This document shows, piece by piece, positions 10,899 to 20,651 of a stretch of 64,000 bases of DNA (its first letter is position 1; each line of letters opens with the position of its first letter). The translations under genes were made by a program, and so were the position numbers. A model generated the notes under the pieces. It did not search any database. It had not been told where the DNA came from and saw only the letters and a list, made by a program, of their open reading frames with translations. Origin of the DNA: Anthostomella pinea (taxonomy: Eukaryota; Ascomycota; Sordariomycetes; Xylariales; Xylariaceae). The stretch spans positions 2,914,001-2,978,000 of the forward strand of contig CAUWAG010000012.1 of the NCBI GenBank assembly GCA_963556695.1. Reading direction: 5' to 3'.

Positions 10899-12476
10899 AT
10901 GGCACCCCTTCATGATAGGCCCCCAAATACGCCAGTGGCCGTCCCAAAGACGACTACTGGCGGCGTGCTCAAATCCCCGGTCCCTAAAAGAACATATGGC
11001 CCGGCAACCCCAAGCAAGCTCCGCCAGGCACTGCTCGACGACATCAACAGCAGCCCGTCACAGGTCTCTGAGGCTGACTTCACCATTGTTTCCCCTCTGA
11101 AAGGAAAATCCCGAAATATTAATACTAGCAGCATCATTGATATGGAAGTACCTCAATCAAACGAAATCTCTACAGACCAAGCCATTAGAGGCGATACAGG
11201 GAACAAGGTCTCTTCCTCAAAGTGCCAGGATCAAGTAGCCAAAATACTGGCTAAAGACAAGCATCTCTATGAAGCCAGGATGACAATGTTTCAGGAGTGT
11301 GCTGCAGCAGTCGATAAGACACTGGAAAAAGCTGGAACCGAACTATACTCTCATGCCAAGGAGTTCAGCGCTTTCTTCTCCAAATGCCTGAACGAGTGGC
11401 TGGAAACCCGAGATCTGCCCAAAAGAAAGACCACTCCTGGCGGGATAGGGATAGGGAAGCCCACCATGACCTTCGCCCAAGCTGTCTCCTCTGGCCAACG
11501 ACAGCATCCATGGACAGTCAACACTACCATGAAGAAAACACAGCCTGGCGCCCTCATCACTGCCAACCAACTGAAGAAGAAGCAGGATGATCTCCGGGTC
11601 TTTGTCCGCATGGATAATAGCCACCTAGAACCTTATGGAATCAAGTCTACACTGAACAGAAGACTTAAGCTCCACCCTCAGGAGCTTAGAGAAGTGACAC
11701 GGTGTCCTTCTGGTTTTACCTTACACCCAAGGGACAAGCCAACTCAGGCTAAGCTTCTGGCTTTCCAAGAAGAAATTGCCGACATTCTCAAGGCACAAAA
11801 GATTGAGACCCACACAGTCTGGCATCATTACAAGGTCAATGGATGCCCAAGAAAGGTCATCAGTGCAGAAGGGTTCACAATCGATATTACTGACACTGTT
11901 GTTGCCGATGAAGTTGAAGCCCAAACAGGCGACAGACCTCTGAGGTGCATACTCTCAAAGAACACGATTGATTCTGATCCAGAAACTACATGGATAATCT
12001 CTCTGCCCAGTGCAGCAAGGAAACCATTTACGCTTTTTGCCCACTCAATGACCTCAAGGCATATTCAACACACCCCCAAGGTTCACCAGTGTGCAAGCTG
12101 CTTCAGATACCATGGTAGGAATTACCGATGCGAAAAGCAAGTATGTGCACACTGCGCCAACACAGTACACCAGGGAGAGTGCGAAAAACCAATCCCAAAG
12201 TGTGTCAACTGCAAAGGACCTCATGCTGCCAACTTCGACAAATGCCCTGCCCGCCCCAAGGTTGTGAAAGGTACCATCCATAAGCACACATGGGAGCAAA
12301 TCCAGGAAATAAGGCTAGCCGGAGAAAGAGCCAGATCCAAGGCCTTCAACGAAGCAGGCAGAAACCAAGCTGGGTCAACACCTAGCAATAATAACAAAGA
12401 CACCACAATGCAAATCGACACAACAGATACAACTCATCCCAGAGATGCCGATACCATTGTTGTCAGTCAATGTTAG
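10899..12476 (+). CDS. LINE-B ORF1: zinc-knuckle nucleic-acid-binding protein
   Basis: 525 residues from an ATG about 120 bp into the element. The C-terminal third has three Cys/His clusters (CASCFRYHGRNYRC; CAHCANTVHQGEC; CVNCKGPHAANFDKC), typical of gag-like LINE ORF1 proteins, followed by a Glu/Arg-rich segment. A short coiled-coil-like stretch around residues 110-170 could allow self-association. Expected role is RNA binding and chaperoning in the retrotransposition complex. The stop codon is shared with the start of ORF2 in the heptamer ATGTTAG. Confidence 0.9.
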   Translation: MAPLHDRPPNTPVAVPKTTTGGVLKSPVPKRTYGPATPSKLRQALLDDINSSPSQVSEADFTIVSPLKGKSRNINTSSIIDMEVPQSNEISTDQAIRGDTGNKVSSSKCQDQVAKILAKDKHLYEARMTMFQECAAAVDKTLEKAGTELYSHAKEFSAFFSKCLNEWLETRDLPKRKTTPGGIGIGKPTMTFAQAVSSGQRQHPWTVNTTMKKTQPGALITANQLKKKQDDLRVFVRMDNSHLEPYGIKSTLNRRLKLHPQELREVTRCPSGFTLHPRDKPTQAKLLAFQEEIADILKAQKIETHTVWHHYKVNGCPRKVISAEGFTIDITDTVVADEVEAQTGDRPLRCILSKNTIDSDPETTWIISLPSAARKPFTLFAHSMTSRHIQHTPKVHQCASCFRYHGRNYRCEKQVCAHCANTVHQGECEKPIPKCVNCKGPHAANFDKCPARPKVVKGTIHKHTWEQIQEIRLAGERARSKAFNEAGRNQAGSTPSNNNKDTTMQIDTTDTTHPRDADTIVVSQC

Positions 12477-15400
12477 GTACACCGAACGAAACACATCGAC
12501 ACGGGCATCTAGTCATCCATTCTGTGAACACAGCAGGAGGACAAAAGAGTGCAGGCCCTACAGAGTTAGCCATCAACCTGGCTGACTATAAAGGAGAACA
12601 AGCAGACATCATTCTGATGCAAGAGCCCTGGGTTGGCATACCACCAGGCAGGAGAATGGGAGTAAAGACACACCCCAATTACGATATATACTCCCCAGTG
12701 GATTCCTGGGACAGCGACAGTACACGGCCCAGATCTCTCATCTATGTGAGAAAATACCTTCAAGCGGATCAACTTCGGCCCTATGCTACACGAGACATCA
12801 CCTGGGTCAAGGTACAAGGCATTACATTTGCCAGTGTCTACCGGCCATGTGACAACCCACAGGAAGTGGATGACATTCTGGAAGTATGGACTCCACCTTT
12901 TGGCTGCGTTATAGCTGGAGATTTCAATGCTGGCGACACATCCTGGGACTCAAGCAATCCAGGATATCATGGTGGTGCTATACTTGCACAAACTATGGCA
13001 GACCATGGACTGGATCTGATTTCTGAACCAGATGTCCCGACACATGATGACGGAAATGTACTAGATCTGGTGTTCTCTGATGTCCCCATGGCTGAAGCCT
13101 CAGTCAATGATGCACTTCAGTGCACCTCAGACCATGAGACATTACGAATAGTCATTCCAATCCAGGGAGATCTGGACCGAGTACCCAAGGCCAATCATTG
13201 GATAGTACCGGACGATAAACTACAGGAGCTGGCAGATAATGTCCAAACCAGGATTCATGAACTCCCCCAGCTGGGTGCATCCCCTGGCCAGGTGGACACC
13301 TTTACACAAAGCCTGATCAACATGATCCAAGGCTGTATTAGGACAGTGGGCAAGAGGCCCCGTCAATCTAGGCCCACTGCTTGGTGGAATGATGACTGCA
13401 AAGCAGCTGTTCAGACATACAGGGCCCTTTCCAAACAGACTACAAGCCACGAAGGACGGAATTCAGCCCGACGGGAATTTCGCGGCGTGGTTCGGAAAGC
13501 TAGGAGAGAGTACTGGCAGACTCTAATCAATTCAGCAACTGAGCCAAAGGACCTATACAGAATCGTCTCTTGGCACAAGTTATCAGCAGGATTGCGTTCC
13601 CCTCCAATCATCATAGGAGACCAAATATTCGAGTCACAAGAGAGCAAGGCAAATGCATTACGCTCAGCCACGCTTGAACAAAGTACCTCAGACAACGATA
13701 TCATCGACCCCTGGTCCGCTCAGATCATACAACCCAAGCCATACATCCCCCTTGAATACCACGTCGGACTGGAAGAGGCTGAAGGGTGCACTTTAGGAAC
13801 CAAGAGCAACTCCCCGGGAGTAGATACCCTCACAGTACGGATTCTGAAAGCTTGCTGGCCAGTCATTGGTGAACATATCAGAGCCCTTTTCCAGACCTGC
13901 CTACTGATTGGACACCACCCTAAACCATTCAAAGTAGCTGAGGTGGTGATGATCCCAAAACCAGGAAAGAAAGACTACTCCAATCCCAGGGCCTACAGAC
14001 CAATATCGCTACTGTCATGTCTTGGCAAAGGCCTAGAACGACTCATTGCGAAAAGAATTACCTGGTTTGTTGTCAAACTTGGAATTCTAGCCCCACAACA
14101 TTTTGGAGCTCTACCAAAGCGCTCTGCCACTGACCTGGTAGCTGCACTCATACACGATATTGAGCAGGCCCTTGACCAAGGCCTCGTTGCAACGGTAGTC
14201 ACATCAGATGTGAAAGGGGCCTTTGATGCTGCCCTAATGGGACGGCTGGTGGTTCGCATGAGAGAACAGGGCTGGCCAGGCTTTCTCATAAGATGGGTCC
14301 AGTCGTTCATGTCCGAGCGGTCCGCAAGAGTTCGGTTTGAAGGTACTGTGACCGATATAAAAGCTCTCACTTGTGGGCTCCCACAAGGCTCACCAGTCTC
14401 TCCAATCCTCTACATGCTGTATACAGAGCCAATCTGTGCCCGACTTGGCATGAAAAGAAGACGCTTTGGATATGCAGATGACCTAGCAACACTCTGCATT
14501 GGAAAGAACCTTGAAGAAACAGCTACAGAGGCTTCTGAAAACCTTCATTTACTCAACCAATGGGGACATAATAATGCTATTGAATTTGATCCCGACAAAA
14601 CCGAGATCATGCACTTCTCACGCAAAAAGAACTCAGACAATCCCCCAGTTTGCCACGGAATAATGAACAAAACAGCTAAGCATTCCATGCGATGGCTAGG
14701 TGTCCTTCTGGATAGGAAACTAAACTTCAAAGACCATGTTTCTTACTGGGCCAAGAAAGCTAGTAGGGTAGTAAATCACCTTCGAGGACTATGCAACACA
14801 GTCAAAGGACTTCCAGTAAAGTCAACCAAGAGGGCTGTGAAAGCTTGTGTTATTCCTATTCTCACACATGGCCTGGAGGCCTGGTACCCAGGAATCGAGA
14901 AAGCTGGGAGCTTAGGTGAGACATCAGCATGTCGCATTAAGGGGCTTCTTGGAACAATAGATGCCGTACTACGAACGGCGATCAGGGCTATCTTGCCAGT
15001 CTGGAAAACACACCCTGGACATATCTTACACTTTGAATCGCAGATTCCCCCAGCAGGAGTTCTTGCAGAGACAATAAGACGACGTCACGGCCTCCGACTA
15101 GGTCGAATAGATCAGAGACACCCTCTGGTTGGCAGGCTCCAAATACAAGCTCGCAAGGATCCAACAAGGCTACAAAGGAGCTTCCAGCTAGTCCCTGACT
15201 TCCAGAGACCAATACTTACCAGGCCATCATGGAAGAAGCGCCCAATCCGCAAAGACAAAGACAAAGAAACAGAGCTCTTCAAGCAATGGTTACAAGAGAG
15301 AAACGTGAACACTGACCTTGTCATCTACTCAGATGGATCACAGTTGGATGACCAAGGCACAATCCGCACTGGATGGGGTTATACCATCAGGAAAGGCGGC

Positions 15401-16159
15401 ACTACACAAGAAGTATACCGGGGAAGGGGCAGACTTCTACAAGCAGAAGTAGTAGATGCTGAAGTCCATGGTGCTCTCCAAGGTCTTGCAGCAGCCAGGG
15501 CAATTGGACACGGAAAACAGCTATATGTCTGCCTGGACAACACGTCAGTGGTAGATGGGCTCAATGGAACTCCACCCGAGACATCACAAAACATTTTTCT
15601 ACGATTTCAAGAACTTGCCACAGCACACACTCCTGGAGTGACCGTCAAATGGATTCCTGGACACAGAGATATTGATGGCAACGAAGCTGCCGACACACTA
15701 GCAAAAGAGGGTGCCATGCTGGAAACAGACACAACAAATCTTCCTACAATCTCTTGGGTCAAGAGAGATCTTAAAAGACAGGGCAAGAAAGAGTTCAACC
15801 AATGGTGGAAAGACCAATCTGAATCTAGGTATCAAGAAGTATACTCACATGCAGTAACTGAAAGAGACCTTATATCTTTTAAGAGGAGTACTTTACACAG
15901 ACTTCTAGCGGCCAGATCTGGACATGGCGACTTTGCCAGATACCATGAACGCTTTGGGCACACAGACTCAAATGATCACTGCAGCTGTGGTGAGAAAAAA
16001 ACACCACAACACATTTTCTTTTGTAAGAGGCTGGGGAAAAATCGGCTACTGCCTAGGCATTCGCCTAGGGCAGCTTGTTTACAATACTTAGGGGAGAGGA
16101 GCACAGAATGGGCAAAATTCGTGGAGAAGAGCAAGTTCTTTTCAACAATCTGCCCCTGA
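12470..16159 (+). CDS. LINE-B ORF2: endonuclease, reverse transcriptase and RNase H polyprotein
   Basis: Intact 1229-residue ORF2. Domains in order: APE-type endonuclease, about residues 1-230 (QEPW near 52, GDFN near 151, SDH near 221); reverse transcriptase, about 470-750 (DVKGAFD, GLPQGSPVSP, YADD near 667); RNase H, about 945-1080 (YSDGS, AEVHG, LDNTS, GNEAAD, so the D-E-D-D set is present); and a C-terminal CSCG...H....C zinc motif near 1170. These are the activities for target-primed reverse transcription. The ATG overlaps the ORF1 stop, pointing to termination-reinitiation as the way it is translated. All catalytic motifs look intact. Confidence 0.93.
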   Translation: MLGTPNETHRHGHLVIHSVNTAGGQKSAGPTELAINLADYKGEQADIILMQEPWVGIPPGRRMGVKTHPNYDIYSPVDSWDSDSTRPRSLIYVRKYLQADQLRPYATRDITWVKVQGITFASVYRPCDNPQEVDDILEVWTPPFGCVIAGDFNAGDTSWDSSNPGYHGGAILAQTMADHGLDLISEPDVPTHDDGNVLDLVFSDVPMAEASVNDALQCTSDHETLRIVIPIQGDLDRVPKANHWIVPDDKLQELADNVQTRIHELPQLGASPGQVDTFTQSLINMIQGCIRTVGKRPRQSRPTAWWNDDCKAAVQTYRALSKQTTSHEGRNSARREFRGVVRKARREYWQTLINSATEPKDLYRIVSWHKLSAGLRSPPIIIGDQIFESQESKANALRSATLEQSTSDNDIIDPWSAQIIQPKPYIPLEYHVGLEEAEGCTLGTKSNSPGVDTLTVRILKACWPVIGEHIRALFQTCLLIGHHPKPFKVAEVVMIPKPGKKDYSNPRAYRPISLLSCLGKGLERLIAKRITWFVVKLGILAPQHFGALPKRSATDLVAALIHDIEQALDQGLVATVVTSDVKGAFDAALMGRLVVRMREQGWPGFLIRWVQSFMSERSARVRFEGTVTDIKALTCGLPQGSPVSPILYMLYTEPICARLGMKRRRFGYADDLATLCIGKNLEETATEASENLHLLNQWGHNNAIEFDPDKTEIMHFSRKKNSDNPPVCHGIMNKTAKHSMRWLGVLLDRKLNFKDHVSYWAKKASRVVNHLRGLCNTVKGLPVKSTKRAVKACVIPILTHGLEAWYPGIEKAGSLGETSACRIKGLLGTIDAVLRTAIRAILPVWKTHPGHILHFESQIPPAGVLAETIRRRHGLRLGRIDQRHPLVGRLQIQARKDPTRLQRSFQLVPDFQRPILTRPSWKKRPIRKDKDKETELFKQWLQERNVNTDLVIYSDGSQLDDQGTIRTGWGYTIRKGGTTQEVYRGRGRLLQAEVVDAEVHGALQGLAAARAIGHGKQLYVCLDNTSVVDGLNGTPPETSQNIFLRFQELATAHTPGVTVKWIPGHRDIDGNEAADTLAKEGAMLETDTTNLPTISWVKRDLKRQGKKEFNQWWKDQSESRYQEVYSHAVTERDLISFKRSTLHRLLAARSGHGDFARYHERFGHTDSNDHCSCGEKKTPQHIFFCKRLGKNRLLPRHSPRAACLQYLGERSTEWAKFVEKSKFFSTICP

Positions 16160-16351
16160 TAGATAGCCTTCCTTGAAGGACCAGATGGATGACCCCAAGG
16201 TCATACCGCCGCAACAACGGGGATGGGCCCGTGAGCGGGACTGACTGTACTTATTATCTTGAGACCTCCACAACCCTGTGATGCAGAGGCTCTGGGAGGC
16301 GTGGTTTGCACTACTGAGGAGCTACCCCCACGTTAAATACAAAACAAACAA

Positions 16352-16366
16352 ACAATGACTGTTTAG
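16352..16366. repeat. Right target-site duplication of LINE-B
   Basis: Exact repeat of 10763-10777, directly after the CAAA tail. Confidence 0.9.
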
Positions 16367-16633
16367 AGGACTTGTAGGCCTGGCTCATTCTTCTAACAGC
16401 ACTTACCCGCCGGCCCAGATGCCAGCGGATATCCTTAACATATTAGTAGGATGCGTCCTGGACGTCATCGCGATTGGACGAACCCAAGGGGTGTGGGTGC
16501 AGCGTCACGAAAGGTCAGCTTCTAGACGACATTGCAAAGAGCTGCTACGACCGCTTCCGCTAGATGATGATGAAGATGAGATATAACTAGTCCAAGCCGT
16601 CTCTGCTATCCACTATTACCAGGGAACAGTTGC

Positions 16634-17002
16634 TTATGCCCAGTCCGTCTCCAATTTCTCACTACCCTTGACAATGATGTACCAGTTTGTCGTTCCATCC
16701 GTAGCCAGCCGATCGTCGTCGTATTCCAGCTCCATTGTCACCAACTTTTTGTAGTCTCTGGCCTTGGCATCTTCTTTCCTTGCGAAGAACCAAACTTTGA
16801 CGTTTTCGTTCTTCGTGAACGTTGCCTCTATGCCCGTCGAGCCACCCATGCCCTGGCCAGTCCACTCCATGGGATCAGTCTTCGGGCCGCTGTCGCCTCG
16901 TAGGTACACCTCCAAGTCGTCCTTATTATACCCTCTGAGTTGCCACGCGGCGTGGGCGCTGGTCGCTGCTACTGAAAGCAGCGCAAGCTTGGTGAGGTTC
17001 AT
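16634..17002 (-). CDS. Small secreted protein, cysteine-free, candidate effector
   Basis: 122 residues. The N-terminus MNLTKLALLSVAATSAHA is a good signal peptide with predicted cleavage after AHA. The mature part of about 104 residues has no cysteine, is rich in charged and aromatic residues (for example VKVWFFARKEDAK, LEYDDDRLATDG, WYIIVKG) and ends LETDWA. No intron is needed. An upstream in-frame ATG would add only four residues; I prefer the inner ATG because it starts the hydrophobic core. A TATATAA box lies about 220 bp upstream. The gene sits between a fresh LINE and a truncated dehydrogenase, in repeat-rich surroundings like those that often host fungal effector genes. I do not recognise the family; the role is unknown. 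Confidence 0.7.
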   Translation of the reverse strand: MNLTKLALLSVAATSAHAAWQLRGYNKDDLEVYLRGDSGPKTDPMEWTGQGMGGSTGIEATFTKNENVKVWFFARKEDAKARDYKKLVTMELEYDDDRLATDGTTNWYIIVKGSEKLETDWA

Positions 17003-17742
17003 CTGGCCGAACATTAAATCTGAGGTCGCAGTTAGTGCACCGGCTTCCAGGAGAAGACCACGGATCCATAAGGCAAATTGACTAACAAAGCTTTGGGTTG
17101 GTCGTAAAGCGCAGGTCTGAATCGAGGGAAATGGTAAGGTATGTGTTGAGGTATATTGGTGTCTTGGAACTGTGTCTATCTTTGGAATCTGAGGAGGACC
17201 ATGAAGGAGATGTTCTGGAAGGTTATATAGCCAATAGCTGACGTAAAGGAATATATTTGGTTCACTTGCGTCACAAGAGGGTGGCGGTTCTAAGGTGCCA
17301 CCTGTGTGAACCTGTGTAAACCTACAGCCAGGATGAACAAGGCGATAGCGTTGGGGTCCACGATGGAGGCCTGGTGCCACCGACAATTCGACACGGCATG
17401 GCCGCGTAGCTCCATTCATGATGCGGTGGATGTGCTAATCTTGGAGGGATTTGCACCTATTTTCGAACAATTCCATCCTTCGTCGCAACCCTTACCGTCC
17501 TATCGTCGGCCCCGCACACGTGTCTTGAGGCTGAAGTAGGGGATTGGAGCCAGTTATATCCACCCTTTAGGAATATATATATAGTACGTACCCACTCAGG
17601 TGTGCGTGTTGTTCAATTGGTTCAACCCCAGTTTCTGACGGATCAGTCTCGCCACTTTCAAGAGAATACGTTGTGGTCCCGCTGGTTGAAAGTTCCTAGA
17701 AGTTCCTAGATCCTACGAATGGAGTTGATGACACCGAGGGAA
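17003..17742. other. Upstream region of the secreted-protein gene, duplicated at 9.6-10.3 kb
   Basis: No gene. It contains the TATA-like element at 17223 and several blocks shared in order with 9641-10290. A short direct repeat GAAAGTTCCTAGAAGTTCC lies near 17690. Confidence 0.5.
17223..17229 (-). promoter_or_regulatory. Probable TATA box of the secreted-protein gene
   Basis: TATATAA on the minus strand, about 220 bp before the ATG at 17002. The same box with flanking GCCAA is kept in the diverged copy at 9647-9653, which supports a real promoter element. Confidence 0.45.
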
Positions 17743-18539
17743 TCAAGTGCGCCCACTTCGCAGGTCTGTATGTAGGCATGACGCCTCTCGAAGAGGCGAA
17801 AACCTCGTGTAAGCATGAGGCATGGCCTGGAAAGCATCATGTGGAGGGGGTTCGGGCTCCAGGTGCCCTCCGCCAACGGCTCCAAGTCTTCTTGAGATCA
17901 CGGTCTTGTATTTGTCCTCATCATGCGACCGAATAAACACGCTACGAGGGTCTTTCGGGCTGTAAAGTCAAAGTTGAGCTTTTTGTTGCGCTGCAGATTG
18001 TGCACAAGGAGAACTTACTTGTGCGAGAAAATGCTGATCCACACCACCCGACCCTTCTCACGATCCATACTCTGAAGCAGAAGCAACACCAGCAGCCAGT
18101 GCCCGAGATAGTTCTTCACGAACGTCGTGTCTAGCCCGTCTTCAGTCCACGTCTGCGTCCGAAACTCCTCGTAGCCCGCATTCAAGATGATAGCGCAGAT
18201 CGGCGGCACTTGGCCGGCTGCCACCCGTTGATTGAGGGACGATGCTACTTCCCGAACGGTGTCAAGCTTTGAAAAGTCGAGGAATATCTTCTCGTGGGTA
18301 TGGGCTGGTGTAGCGGATGAAGTGGGCGATGCCGCTTTTTCCAGAACGACGTCAAGCACAGATGCGGAGCTGTTGGCATTGCGTAGGGTGTAGATACCGT
18401 GGTGATGCCGGAATTCGGGCATGGAGATAATCCTCGAGACGATCGCGGACCCTAAACCGCCATTTGCGCCCGTCAGGAGTATTGTGCCTCTGGATGCGGG
18501 CATAGCAGCGTGCGTTGATAAGACCATCGTGACTACCAA
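17743..18539 (-). pseudogene. Short-chain dehydrogenase/reductase, 3' truncated
   Basis: Exon 1 (18539-18019) encodes a Rossmann start: GTILLTGANGGLGSAI carries the TGxxxGxG cofactor motif, and ILNAG is the SDR NAG motif. The stretch RVVWISIFSH leads into the active-site region. A 59-bp intron (GTAAGT...ACAG, 17960-18018) joins cleanly to exon 2, NPKDPRSVFIRSHDEDKYKT, a normal continuation for this family. After that the frame loses similarity. The YxxxK catalytic block is missing, and the sequence merges with the duplicated spacer. So it is the 5' half of an NAD(P)-dependent oxidoreductase gene, probably dead. Confidence 0.65.
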
Positions 18540-18848
18540 TTGGCCTCTACTGTCGTTGCGATATGCGGTGTGGTCTTGGTTTTATCAATGTGTGGTTTCA
18601 TTTGGTGTTGGTTGTTGGTGCTGCGCTGCATCAAACTGCCCCTTTACCCGACATCCCAGGGAGCATGATGCAGACATGCGGTTGGACCATTGTCACAACC
18701 CTGGTCTCCCCTTACGCATGCACCATGCATCCTCAATTACCGAAGCAACGGATAGTCACACATTGGTTGATGGGTCGACCTGTCAGCTGTCATGGACCCC
18801 AAAAATAATAAGATACATACCAGACAGACCAGTCGGAACGAAGGGGAC
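18540..18848. other. Spacer between the dehydrogenase relic and LINE-C
   Basis: Nothing recognised. No target duplication for LINE-C could be seen at its right end. Confidence 0.3.
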
Positions 18849-18986
18849 ACACTCTTGCCAAAAACAACTATTTTTCTTGGCGCCCCGCTGTTAGGGCGCA
18901 ACCTTAATATTTGCACTAAAATAGGCATTTCTCTTAGTAATTGACTATCTCTGCCAAGGCACAAGAGAATTTTTCTCACAAGCCGG

Positions 18987-20440
18987 ATGGCACCCTTCCA
19001 CAACGGGCCCCCAAACACGCCCGTGGCCGTCCCAAAGACGACCACCGGTGGCGTGCTCAAATCCCCGGCCCCTAGAAAGATATACGGCCTGGCAACTCCG
19101 AGCAGGCTCCGCCAGGCGCTGCTTGACGACATCAGCAGCAGCCCGTCACAGGTCTCTGAGGCTGACTTTACCGTTATTTCCCCACTGAAAGGAAAATCCC
19201 GAAATGTCAATGACAGCAGCACTATTGGAATGAAACGACCTCAATTGAACAAAATCTCGACAGACCAAGCCATTACACGCGATATAGGGAATAAAACCTC
19301 CTCCTCAGAATGCCAGAACCAAGTTGTAAGAATACTGGCTAAAGACAAGCACCTTTATAAAACCAGGATAACAATGTTTCAAGAGTGTGCTGCAGCGATT
19401 GATAAGACATTTGAGAAAGCTGGAACCGAACTATACTCTCATGCCAAGGAGTTCAGCGCTTTCTTCTCTAAATATCTGAGCGAGTGGCTGGAAACCTGAG
19501 ATCCGCCCAAAAGGAAGACCACTCCTGGCGGGATAGGGATAGGGAAGCCCACCATGACCTTCGCCCAAGCTGTCTCTTCTGGCCAACGACAGTATCCATG
19601 GACAGTCAACACTACCATGAAGAAAACACAGCCTGGCGCCCTCATCACTACCAACCAACTAAAGAAGAAGCAGGATGATCTCCGGGTCTTTGTCCGCATG
19701 GATAATAGCCACCTAGAGCCTTATGGAATCAAGTCTACACTGAACAGAAGACTTAAGCTCCACCCTCAGGAGCTTAGAGAAGCGACACGGTGTCCTTCTG
19801 GATTTACCTTACACCCAAAGGACAAGCCAACTCAGGCTAAGCTCCTGGCCTTACAAGAAGAAATCACCGATATTCTCAAGGCAGAAAAGATCGAGATCCA
19901 CACGGTCTGGTATCACTATAAGGTCGATGGATGCCCAAGAAAGGTCATCAATACGGAAAGATTAACAATTGACATTACCGATATTGCTGTTACTGATGAA
20001 GTTAAAGCCCAAACAAGTGACAGACCTTTAAGGTGCATACTCTCAAGGAACACAGTTGATTCTGATCTGGAGACCACATAGGTGATCTCTCTGCCCCGTG
20101 CAGCAAAGAAACCATTCACGCCTTTTGCTCACTCAATCACCTCAAGGCATATTCAATACTCCCCAAAGGTTCACCAATGTGCGAGCTGCTTCAGATACCA
20201 TGGTAGGAACTACCGATGTGAAAAGCAAGTATGTGCACACTACGCTAACACAGTACACCAGGGAGAGTGCGAAAAACCAATCCCAAAGTGTGTCAACTGC
20301 AAAGGACCTCATGCTGCCAACTTCGACAAATGCCCTGCACGCCCCAAGGTTGTGAAAGGCATCACCCACAAGCACACATGGGAGCAAATCCAGGAAATAA
20401 GGCTGGCTAGAGAAATGTTAGATTTCAAAGTGTTCTATTA
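18987..20440 (+). pseudogene. LINE-C ORF1, broken
   Basis: Matches ORF1 of LINE-B. A TGA at 19497-19499 replaces a CGA codon and a TAG near 20080 replaces a TGG codon. One knuckle cysteine context is changed (CAHCAN to CAHYAN). The last residues before 20415 are cut by the Copia element; the remaining 3' end of ORF1 resumes at 25783. Confidence 0.85.
20411..20415. repeat. Copia target-site duplication, left (AGAAA)
   Basis: AGAAA just before the left LTR is repeated at 25783-25787 just after the right LTR. LINE-B has a single AGAAA at the same place in ORF1 (12324 region), which is the empty site. Confidence 0.92.
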
Positions 20441-20613
20441 AGGAGAGGAATTTCAGCTACTCTGGAGCGGCCAGAATGGCCCTATATATATCCAAGATAC
20501 TAAAGGAAAGGATACGTGGCCTTATATTGGCCACGTATGTGACAGAGTCACAAATGGGGATGGTGATCCTGAAGGATGACTATGGATGGGCTAACGTAGC
20601 CCAGAATCCAACA
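20416..20613 (-). repeat. Copia 3' LTR (left copy)
   Basis: 198 bp, about 99 percent identical to 25585-25782. Visible differences are near 20452 (T/C) and near 20461 (G/A). It contains the inverted pair ACGTGGCC...GGCCACGT in the middle. Confidence 0.92.
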
Positions 20614-20651
20614 CGCCCTCTCAGACTGAGGGAATTAACATAACCAGAATA

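Larger units (their letters stand above)
10778..16351 (+). mobile_element. LINE-B: full-length non-LTR retrotransposon with intact ORFs
   Basis: 5574-bp element with a 15-bp target duplication, a 120-bp leader, two intact overlapping ORFs, a 3' untranslated region of about 170 bp and a short (CAAA)n tail. The 5' end lacks roughly 20 bases present in LINE-A and LINE-C. APE endonuclease plus RNase H with a zinc-knuckle ORF1 suggests the Tad/I group of fungal LINEs. Being intact with an exact target duplication, it is the youngest copy here and might still be mobile. Confidence 0.93.
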
